Assembly: GCA_002320775.1 (NCBI GenBank)
Contig: DCKY01000148.1
Location: forward strand, 1 to 5,570
DNA: 5,570 bases
Source of the DNA: Planctomycetes bacterium UBA1662
Lineage (GTDB): Bacteria > Planctomycetota > UBA8108
Reading direction: 5' to 3'
The translations under genes were made by a program, and so were the position numbers. Positions 1 through 5,570 of this stretch are shown here, piece by piece. Within the stretch, counting starts at the first letter, position 1. Each line of letters opens with the position of its first letter. The notes beneath the pieces were generated by a model. That model did not search any database. It worked only from the letters and a program-made list of their open reading frames with translations, and was not told the DNA's origin.

Positions 1-1
1 A

Positions 2-2404
2 GCCGTGAGCAAAAACGCCGAGAGGTTTTACGCCGAAGAAGAAAAGTTTCTCCCGGATAACAATGAAGCCAGGCGAGTCACTCGAAAAAGAACACCATCC
101 GCCACGAAAACAAAACGCAGCCGCTCCTCTTCCGAAACCGACGCCGCAGCTAACAAGCCGGCGCCTTCAACCGCGCCTCCCGCCCCCACACGCAAAGCTG
201 AAAAGGCTCGCTCCGAGAAGAGTCCTCCCGGCCAAGCAATTGCCGAGGGAAAAGCCGTTACTGTCACCGACCAGATCGGTGTTGGTGGCGGGGCCGCGGG
301 AGCCTATAGCCATCGCTATGGAAAAGGCCGCCTGGTCCGCGAAAAACCCAAGTTTGGAAAGTCGAGCCCAACGGCTCCGCCACGTTCAGAACAAAACCGT
401 ATCAGCAGGCCCGGGGCCCCGGGCGCAGCTCCGGCCGCGCCTGAGGAACTGGAAGCTGCAATCGCCGCCTCCTCGCTCGACTCATTGAACAGAGATGGCA
501 GAGCCTCCAAAGAAGCTGTGCGGGAATCTTTAAAATCACTCGAGAAAAAGATGGTGACAGGTGGGCTCCGCGATCGCCTGAAGAAAGACGCCGCGGACGT
601 GCCGGTCGACGAGGTTGACAAGATCCAGGAGCAGGACGCGGCGTACGAACTCTCCAGCGTGGAGGACGCCGAGGAGGAAGAGAGTGAAGAGGAAGCCAAG
701 AAGAGTGTCCTCCTGCAGAAGCTTCAAGAGACCCAGAAGGAGGGGGTTTATCAGCGTCAAAACGAACAGAACTTCGATCTGAACATCAAAAAAACAGGGG
801 ATGGGTACAAGTCGCTCGGCCTGAATCAATCCGCCTCTCAACAGCTTCGAAAGCAACAAGCGCCTTCCGCGGGAATTGACACCCGCACCATCAACGAAAA
901 GGTGCTGAACACCTTCTCCTGGTACAGGCGACTCGATCCAAAACTGAGCTACGACCAGTTCAATTCCCGGGCCCTTGTCATACCGCCTCCGGCTCTCGGC
1001 GACGAGGGGCTCGGAGAAAAAGGTTTCCGCGCAAAATACGGGGTCAACCCTTTCGTCGCCGCCTCCCGGGACAACCTGTCCACCTTCGGCATGGATGTAG
1101 ACACGGCCTCCTGGGGCAGGGCCCGTGAAAGCATTCGCAACAAAACACTCCCGGCTCCACAGACCATCAGGGTGGAAGAATTCATCAACAATTTCTCTGA
1201 CGAACGGCCAGGCAATCCGAACACCGTCTTCTCGGTTTACACCGAGGGAGGCCCCTCGCCCTTTGGAGACCACGGCCTCGAGTTGATACAGATAACTCTC
1301 AAGAGTAGAGAACTGCGCACAGGGGAGCGCAAGGATGCGATCCTGACATTCGCGGTCGACACATCCGGGTCCATGGCGGCTGACGGAAAAATCAATCTCC
1401 TGAAAAAAAGCATTCGGACCCTTGTCGACAAGCTGAACCCGACTGATCGGGTAGCCATCATCGCCTTCTCTACAAATGCCTACGTGGTGCTTCCGCACAC
1501 GCCCGTTCGCCAGAGAGCTGAAATACTTGGCGCCATCGAGAGCCTGACGCCGACCGGCGGCACCAACGTCGAAGCCGGAATCGACCTGGCCTACCGGCTT
1601 GCCGGCGAATCGAGCCACAAACGCGCGGCCAACAGGGTCATCCTCTGCTCCGATGGCGTCGCCAACCTCGGCGCCCGGGGGCCTGAGATCATTTTGAAGA
1701 AAATAGCCCGGTTCGCCAACGAAGACCGAATCGCCCTCTACACCTACGCATTCGGATCCGGCGGCCGGCAGGCGGTCAAGGGCGACAAGATGCTGCAGCA
1801 GCTCGCCAATCGAGGTGACGGCCGCTACCAGTATGTCGACTCCGGCAGTTCCGCGAAAAAGATCTTCAGCGTCCCTGACGAGCTCCAGGTTCTTGCCGCA
1901 GATGCGAAGATCCAGGTGAATTTCAACCCGGACGTGGTGAGCCATTACAGGCTCCTGGGGTATGAAAAACGAGACATTGCAGATGCAGATTTCCGCAATG
2001 ACAAGATAGATGCCGGCGAGGTAGGACCGGGCTCGACTGTCACGGCCATGTACGAGATCAAGCGGTCAAGGCCTGTCGGCAGCATAGGCAGAATCTACCT
2101 GCGTTACAAAGACGCTGTCTCCAGTACAGTCGAAGAGTTCAACTACGAGTTGCAACCCGGAGTGCTCGCCGGCAACTCAAGGGACACCTCGGACCGGTTC
2201 CGATTCATCGCCTCGGTGGCGGAGTTTGCCGAACTCCTTCGAGGCAGCTACTACGCCAGGAACGGCTCCTTTGGAGCCGCCCTCCAGCTGATGAACGAAG
2301 TCTCGGTCGAGTTCAAGAAACGTAACGACTGGAAGGAAGCCTACAGGTCCATTTCGGCCGCCCAGGGGCTCTCCGCCGTGCAGACGCTCAATTCCATCAG
2401 ATAG
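2..2404 (+). CDS. YfbK-like von Willebrand factor A (vWA) domain protein, probably 5'-partial
   Basis: Residue numbers count from the GTG at 5. Residues 1-300 are low complexity: a Lys/Arg/Ser-rich stretch (about 22-43), Pro/Ala linkers, a Gly-rich patch (91-100) and a helix-prone segment with a Glu-rich run (about 216-235). Residues 348-402 (NPFV...LSTFGMDVDTASW...RVEEFINNF) match the domain preceding vWA in YfbK proteins. The vWA domain (about 440-615) has a complete MIDAS: D452-x-S454-x-S456 (DTSGSM), T520 in TGGTN and D550 in SDG. A DUF3520/YfbK_C-like region runs from about 617 to the TAG stop at 2402-2404. MIDAS sites normally bind Mg2+/Mn2+ and mediate protein-protein contact; the cellular role of YfbK proteins is not established. 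No signal peptide or membrane segment is visible, and the frame is open to the window edge with no room to see a ribosome site, so the true start and a membrane or anti-sigma-like N-terminus may lie upstream. The GTG at 5 is the alternative start. The only cysteine is C548. Family call is firm; start and partner are uncertain. Confidence 0.9.
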   Translation, partial: AVSKNAERFYAEEEKFLPDNNEARRVTRKRTPSATKTKRSRSSSETDAAANKPAPSTAPPAPTRKAEKARSEKSPPGQAIAEGKAVTVTDQIGVGGGAAGAYSHRYGKGRLVREKPKFGKSSPTAPPRSEQNRISRPGAPGAAPAAPEELEAAIAASSLDSLNRDGRASKEAVRESLKSLEKKMVTGGLRDRLKKDAADVPVDEVDKIQEQDAAYELSSVEDAEEEESEEEAKKSVLLQKLQETQKEGVYQRQNEQNFDLNIKKTGDGYKSLGLNQSASQQLRKQQAPSAGIDTRTINEKVLNTFSWYRRLDPKLSYDQFNSRALVIPPPALGDEGLGEKGFRAKYGVNPFVAASRDNLSTFGMDVDTASWGRARESIRNKTLPAPQTIRVEEFINNFSDERPGNPNTVFSVYTEGGPSPFGDHGLELIQITLKSRELRTGERKDAILTFAVDTSGSMAADGKINLLKKSIRTLVDKLNPTDRVAIIAFSTNAYVVLPHTPVRQRAEILGAIESLTPTGGTNVEAGIDLAYRLAGESSHKRAANRVILCSDGVANLGARGPEIILKKIARFANEDRIALYTYAFGSGGRQAVKGDKMLQQLANRGDGRYQYVDSGSSAKKIFSVPDELQVLAADAKIQVNFNPDVVSHYRLLGYEKRDIADADFRNDKIDAGEVGPGSTVTAMYEIKRSRPVGSIGRIYLRYKDAVSSTVEEFNYELQPGVLAGNSRDTSDRFRFIASVAEFAELLRGSYYARNGSFGAALQLMNEVSVEFKKRNDWKEAYRSISAAQGLSAVQTLNSIR

Positions 2405-2412
2405 AAAACTAA

Positions 2413-2424
2413 CGGGTTCACCCG
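2413..2424 (+). other. Small inverted repeat / hairpin in the spacer
   Basis: CGGG (2413-2416), loop TTCA (2417-2420) and CCCG (2421-2424) form a perfect 4-bp GC stem; the T2417-A2420 pair could extend it to 5 bp with a 2-base loop. It starts 9 bases after the vWA stop codon. No T-tract follows, so it does not look like an intrinsic terminator. It might be a processing or pausing element, or chance. Confidence 0.25.
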
Positions 2425-2457
2425 ATCCAATGCAAAGACATCAGACAACCAAACTAC

Positions 2458-2462
2458 GGAGA
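2458..2462 (+). promoter_or_regulatory. Ribosome binding site for the large exported protein
   Basis: GGAGA lies 6 bases before the ATG at 2469 (bases 2463-2468 intervene), a standard Shine-Dalgarno sequence and spacing. It fixes the start of the downstream gene, which is also supported by the signal peptide beginning directly at this ATG. Confidence 0.75.
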
Positions 2463-2468
2463 AAACCA

Positions 2469-2528
2469 ATGAGCCGCATCTACCCCTTCTTCCTGGCGCT
2501 CTTCCTTGTGCCGGCGATGCTCCCGGCC
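2469..2528 (+). other. Signal peptide coding segment
   Basis: The first 20 residues have one basic residue (R3), a hydrophobic core at 7-18 and a small-residue cleavage context (L-P-A, then Q21-E22). The downstream sequence turns at once to Pro/Glu/Thr-rich, as expected for the start of a mature exported protein. Q21 is not cysteine and there is no lipobox, so Sec/signal peptidase I export is favoured over a lipoprotein. Confidence 0.8.
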
Positions 2529-5500
2529 CAGGAGCCTCCAACCCCCGCCCCTGTCACCGAGAAGGGAGCGGAGACACCGGTCGTCATTCGGGAGCAAACA
2601 GTCTATGTGCCCTACACCAAGCTGAAGGATGTATTTGAGAAAGAAGGCCGCGGGATCTTCCTTCCGTACGAAGAATTCCTCAAGCTCTGGCGTGCAGCCA
2701 ACCCCACCCCCGACCCGGTCGAGCCCGCCGGCCCTCCCGCGGAGGCTGTCGTCCAGTCAAGCCCCTACAAGGGGAAGGTGATCGGCGACCTCGCCCTGTT
2801 TGAGGTCAGCTATCACGTCGAGGCCCTGAAGGAGGGCTGGGGACTGGTCAAATTGCCTCTCTCGGGAGTGGCTGTCGAATCGATTGACCTTGGAGACTCC
2901 AAGGCGCTTTTCGCCACGCATGGCAAAAGCTACGGGCTCCTGCTGCCTGAAAAGGGCCCCTACGACCTGAAGCTCCGGTTCTCAGTAAAGGTTCAAAGTT
3001 CCCCCGGAATCAAGAAATTGTCTTTCGGGCTCCCCCCGGCGGGCATCACCAGCCTCGAGCTCGCAATACCCGAAGCCGATGCAAGAGTGGATGTAACGCC
3101 GAAAACCGCTGCCACGCGGATCACGGCCGCCGGAGAGGAAACCCTGGTCACAACCTTCGTTGGCAACTCCAGCAATGTCGAGATCAACTGGATGCCGCCC
3201 ATCGGAAAGGCCGCTGAAGATGCAGCGGTCCTGATCGCGAAGCAATACGCCAAGGCCTACCTGGGAGAGAGAATCCTCAGCCTGGAAACCACAATCCAGT
3301 ACGACCTGGCCAGGGGAGAGGCGCCAGGCTTCAAGCTCAACGTCCCGACAATCGACAACACCAGGTTGCTGTATGTCCGGGGCGACAACATTCGGCGCTG
3401 GGACCTCGAAGACTCCGCCCTTACCGTGGAGCTCCACTCCCCCGTCAAAAAGGCCTACTCGCTCAAGCTTGGCTTCGAGAGAGTCCTCCCCGAAACCCCC
3501 GAATCTATATCCGTCCCTGTCCCGAGGGCAGAAGGAGTGCTTCGTGAATCAGGCTGGTTGGCCCTGGACCACGACTCCGGCCTCAAGGTGAACATTTCAA
3601 GCTCAACCGGCTACAGCCAACTGGATCTTGGAGAGGTGCCAAAGCCCATCGCCCTGAATTCCAGAATTGGATTCCAATACCTCGCTCCCCCTGAGCCTCT
3701 CGGCCTCTCTGTGCGAAAGATAGAGCCTGTAATCCACTCTGAAGCCATCTCCGTCGTCACCCTTGGACGAGAGCGGGACTCCTGGGTTGGCGAAATAAAC
3801 TACCGGATCAAGAAAGCCGGGGTGTTCATTGTCGCCCTCGCAGTCCCGGAGCGCTGGAGTGTTGAGGAAATCGGAAGCCCGCAGGATGTGGAAGACTTCC
3901 AGATCTCCGACCCCGACTCGGGGCTGCGCACCATTACGGTAAACCTCAGGGCCCGCCAACTCGGCGCCTTCAAGCTGCCCTTCAAGCTCACAGCTGAAGG
4001 CTCCATTGGCGGAGAGAAGGTCATCCTCAGCCCTCTCTTTGTCACGGGAACCCAGCAGGACCAGGGGCTTTTTGGAGTAGCCGCCCCCCGCTCCATCGAC
4101 CTGAAAACGGTCACCGCGGCCGGGCTGTCCTCAGTCGAGCAGCAGGAGCTTGTCAGCGCCGGCATCATGAGCCAGGTGAGCGCGGAGGCCGGAGAGCCGC
4201 TGGCCTACAGGTATTCCAAGAATTCACTGACAGAAAAGGCAACTGTCGAGCTTGAGCTGCGTGAAAAACAGGAAGAGATCAATGTCATCTCTCAACACCT
4301 CGCCGCTGTCGGAGAATCAGGAAGAATCAAGCTGACGCACTACCTCGACTACATGATTCTCTACAAGGAAAGGGACAGCCTTGAATTTACAGCGCCCAGC
4401 ACCCTTGATTCCGAGTTGAGAATCAACGGCGAAGGCATCGCCGAGACCCCTGTCCCGGAGCCCCAGGACAACGGGCTCTCTCTCTGGAACGTCAAGCTTC
4501 AGAGCCCGGTCCAGGGAACCGTGACCCTCAGCATCACCCATGAAATTTCTCCAGAGGCGCTTGAAAGCGGCAAGGCCTCTGAATTTGCGATCCCCCTGGT
4601 CTATCCCCGGAAGAACTTCAAGACCCGGTCGGGATTTGTCGCTGTGACCAAGGTTGGCAATCTCGAGGTCGAGACCAGCGCCTCAAACCTCGAAACTATC
4701 GACAGCTCTCGGCTTGACCCGCGTATCGGCCGGCGCGGCCAGGTCATCAAGGCTTACGCCTACTCAACAAAAGATCCCGAGTTGAAGCTTTCGCTGACTC
4801 GCTACAATCCCGTCCCTCTCGCCGAAACCGCGGTTACGCTGCATCACATCAAGGCGGTCCTGTCGAGGGACCCATGCAAGCTCCACGCCATCGCAACCCT
4901 GCTTGTACAGAACTCCTCCGCCCAATACCTGGAGATCAGCCTCCCTGCGGGCGCCAGCCTGAGAAACGTATTCGTTAACGGGGCCCCGGCAACCACCAAG
5001 CAGCGCAAGGATGGAGGCACCGACCTCATCTCGATCCCCCGCTCCAAAGGGCGTGAGGCCTTTGCCGTGGTTGTCGACTATGACCAGTCCCTCTCCAGCA
5101 GCCCGATGGGCAGCCTGGGAGGCCTTGAGATTGAGACGATCTCCATTAAAGAGGCTAAGGACAAGCCCGTACCTGTCCAGAAAATCGAGTTCGATCTGTG
5201 GGTTCCCGATGAGTTCTCTTATCTCTCATGGTCGGGAAACCTCAACCGCAGAGGGCGCGGCCACCCAACGGCCTTCTCAAGGCTTCGCAAGCTGATAGCC
5301 TCCCCCTTCAATCTTCCCGAAGCTGATTCCCCTCATAAAGATCCCGTTGATTTCTCCGCAGAGGACGCCTTCCGGCGGGAAGCCCAGGGCAAAGCCGTCT
5401 ATTCGTTCTCCTGCATGGCGAGAACCGGCAAGCTGGGCTTCTCGTGGACCACTCCCTCAATCCTTGGCTTCAGCAAGCTCCTGTTCTTTGCCGCGGCGCT

Positions 5501-5570
5501 CATCGGCGGGTCGATCCTCACGAGAAAGCTCAGCCTGAACCCGGCATGGACCTCGGTCAATTTCACCTGG
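2469..5570 (+). CDS. Very large exported, beta-rich, probably membrane-anchored protein of unknown function (3'-partial)
   Basis: The frame is open for 1034 codons from the ATG to the last base with no stop, so the C-terminus is missing. Residues 1-20 form a signal peptide (hydrophobic core FFLALFLVPAML, likely cleavage after LPA before Q21). Residues 42-77 carry a compact motif (VYVPYTKLKDVF, then EGRGIFLPYEEFLKLW), which I recall from long uncharacterised proteins of Planctomycetota and related bacteria. A Pro-rich linker (about 78-97) leads into some 880 residues of alternating hydrophobic/polar strands typical of stacked beta-sandwich domains, with repeated modules near 102-178, 262-340, 618-694 and 796-876. 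Residues about 1001-1015 (SKLLFFAAALIGGSIL) are hydrophobic and followed by TRK, consistent with a membrane segment whose following Arg/Lys face the cytoplasm. Only two cysteines (C803, C982) are present and no catalytic motif is recognised. The likely setting is the periplasm or envelope, anchored near the C-terminus. It sits 64 bases after the vWA gene, so a shared operon and interaction are plausible but unproven. Function is unknown. Confidence 0.9.
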   Translation, partial: MSRIYPFFLALFLVPAMLPAQEPPTPAPVTEKGAETPVVIREQTVYVPYTKLKDVFEKEGRGIFLPYEEFLKLWRAANPTPDPVEPAGPPAEAVVQSSPYKGKVIGDLALFEVSYHVEALKEGWGLVKLPLSGVAVESIDLGDSKALFATHGKSYGLLLPEKGPYDLKLRFSVKVQSSPGIKKLSFGLPPAGITSLELAIPEADARVDVTPKTAATRITAAGEETLVTTFVGNSSNVEINWMPPIGKAAEDAAVLIAKQYAKAYLGERILSLETTIQYDLARGEAPGFKLNVPTIDNTRLLYVRGDNIRRWDLEDSALTVELHSPVKKAYSLKLGFERVLPETPESISVPVPRAEGVLRESGWLALDHDSGLKVNISSSTGYSQLDLGEVPKPIALNSRIGFQYLAPPEPLGLSVRKIEPVIHSEAISVVTLGRERDSWVGEINYRIKKAGVFIVALAVPERWSVEEIGSPQDVEDFQISDPDSGLRTITVNLRARQLGAFKLPFKLTAEGSIGGEKVILSPLFVTGTQQDQGLFGVAAPRSIDLKTVTAAGLSSVEQQELVSAGIMSQVSAEAGEPLAYRYSKNSLTEKATVELELREKQEEINVISQHLAAVGESGRIKLTHYLDYMILYKERDSLEFTAPSTLDSELRINGEGIAETPVPEPQDNGLSLWNVKLQSPVQGTVTLSITHEISPEALESGKASEFAIPLVYPRKNFKTRSGFVAVTKVGNLEVETSASNLETIDSSRLDPRIGRRGQVIKAYAYSTKDPELKLSLTRYNPVPLAETAVTLHHIKAVLSRDPCKLHAIATLLVQNSSAQYLEISLPAGASLRNVFVNGAPATTKQRKDGGTDLISIPRSKGREAFAVVVDYDQSLSSSPMGSLGGLEIETISIKEAKDKPVPVQKIEFDLWVPDEFSYLSWSGNLNRRGRGHPTAFSRLRKLIASPFNLPEADSPHKDPVDFSAEDAFRREAQGKAVYSFSCMARTGKLGFSWTTPSILGFSKLLFFAAALIGGSILTRKLSLNPAWTSVNFTW
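2592..2699 (+). other. N-terminal 'VPYxxL...EGRGIFLPYEEFLKLW' motif of the large exported protein
   Basis: Residues 42-77 of the large protein. Two similar half-motifs occur, V47-P-Y-T-K-L and L65-P-Y-E-E-F, with EKEGRG between. The dense aromatic/acidic pattern, placed between the signal peptide and a Pro-rich linker, resembles a short conserved docking or recognition element. I associate this motif with large hypothetical proteins of Planctomycetota-like bacteria from memory; its role is unknown. Confidence 0.55.
5469..5519 (+). other. Predicted transmembrane segment near the window end
   Basis: Residues about 1001-1017 of the large protein (FSKLLFFAAALIGGSIL) are uncharged except for K1003 and are followed by T-R-K. 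This is the only strong hydrophobic stretch besides the signal peptide, so it would anchor the beta-rich region outside the cytoplasm. Further membrane helices or a cytoplasmic tail may follow beyond the window. Confidence 0.6.

Larger units (their letters stand above)
2405..2468 (+). other. 64-base intergenic spacer, probably intra-operonic
   Basis: The gap between the vWA gene stop and the next start holds a small inverted repeat (2413-2424) and a ribosome binding site (2458-2462). I see no convincing -35/-10 pair and no hairpin followed by a T-run. Together with the shared strand, this favours co-transcription of the two genes. That is an inference from spacing; a weak internal promoter cannot be excluded. 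Confidence 0.5.

Noticed and set aside
63..488. Alternative plus-strand frame of 141 codons at the 5' end
   Set aside because: Its product is an Arg/Pro/Lys-rich out-of-frame reading of the low-complexity vWA N-terminus, with no ribosome site of its own.
536..1945. A 469-codon open frame on the minus strand inside the vWA gene
   Set aside because: It lies fully antisense to a gene with clear YfbK/vWA domains. Its translation shows no recognisable domain and has the composition expected from reading GC-rich codons backwards. Long antisense frames like this are common by chance at high GC.
2405..2468. Promoter or intrinsic terminator in the gap
   Set aside because: TTCACC at 2418-2423 resembles a -35 box, but there is no -10-like hexamer at suitable spacing. 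The hairpin at 2413-2424 lacks a following T-run.
2982..4168. Several minus-strand open frames within the large exported protein gene
   Set aside because: They overlap each other and the long sense frame, which has a signal peptide, a good ribosome site and a coherent beta-rich protein. No domain or start signal supports them.
5011..5538. Plus-strand frames in another phase near the window end
   Set aside because: Their Ser/Arg/Pro-rich products are typical out-of-frame shadows, while the frame from 2469 continues through this region with sensible protein sequence and a membrane segment.
2469..5570. Frameshift or premature stop in the large gene
   Set aside because: I translated every codon from 2469 to the window end and found no stop and no break in the beta-strand pattern. 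The absence of a stop reflects the window boundary.

Overview
The window holds two large same-strand (+) protein-coding genes that fill almost all of it, separated by a 64-base gap. Both appear to be cut by the window edges: the first probably at its 5' end, the second certainly at its 3' end. There are no recognisable RNA genes, mobile elements, CRISPR arrays or integration sites. No gene-free stretch is longer than 64 bases.

Region 1 (2-2404) encodes a YfbK-type von Willebrand factor A (vWA) protein. It has a long, low-complexity, Pro/Ala- and charge-rich N-terminal half, then the YfbK-specific N-terminal domain, a vWA domain with an intact metal-ion-dependent adhesion site (MIDAS), and a DUF3520/YfbK_C-like C-terminus. 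Region 2 (2405-2468) is a short spacer with a small hairpin and a good Shine-Dalgarno sequence. Region 3 (2469-5570, open at the window end) encodes a very long exported protein of at least 1034 residues. It starts with a signal peptide and a short motif (EGRGIFLPYEEFLKLW). A long beta-strand-rich region follows, and near the window end there is a hydrophobic segment that looks like a membrane anchor. My own translation shows an unbroken frame from the ATG at 2469 to the last base.

The organism is probably a Gram-negative-type bacterium with moderately high GC (C/G-rich third codon positions). The combination of a vWA protein with a Gly/Pro-rich N-terminal extension and a giant protein carrying the 'FLPYEEF' motif reminds me most of Planctomycetota or related PVC/environmental lineages. 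This is an impression from family knowledge and cannot be proved from the window.

The two genes look like parts of one operon. A plausible reading is that the MIDAS protein binds a partner, perhaps the large exported protein, at the cell envelope, but nothing in the sequence proves contact. The most interesting structural signal is inside the second protein: at least four diverged copies of one beta-module share a proline, a conserved spacing of about 12 residues and then a glycine. This suggests that the giant protein was built by domain duplication.
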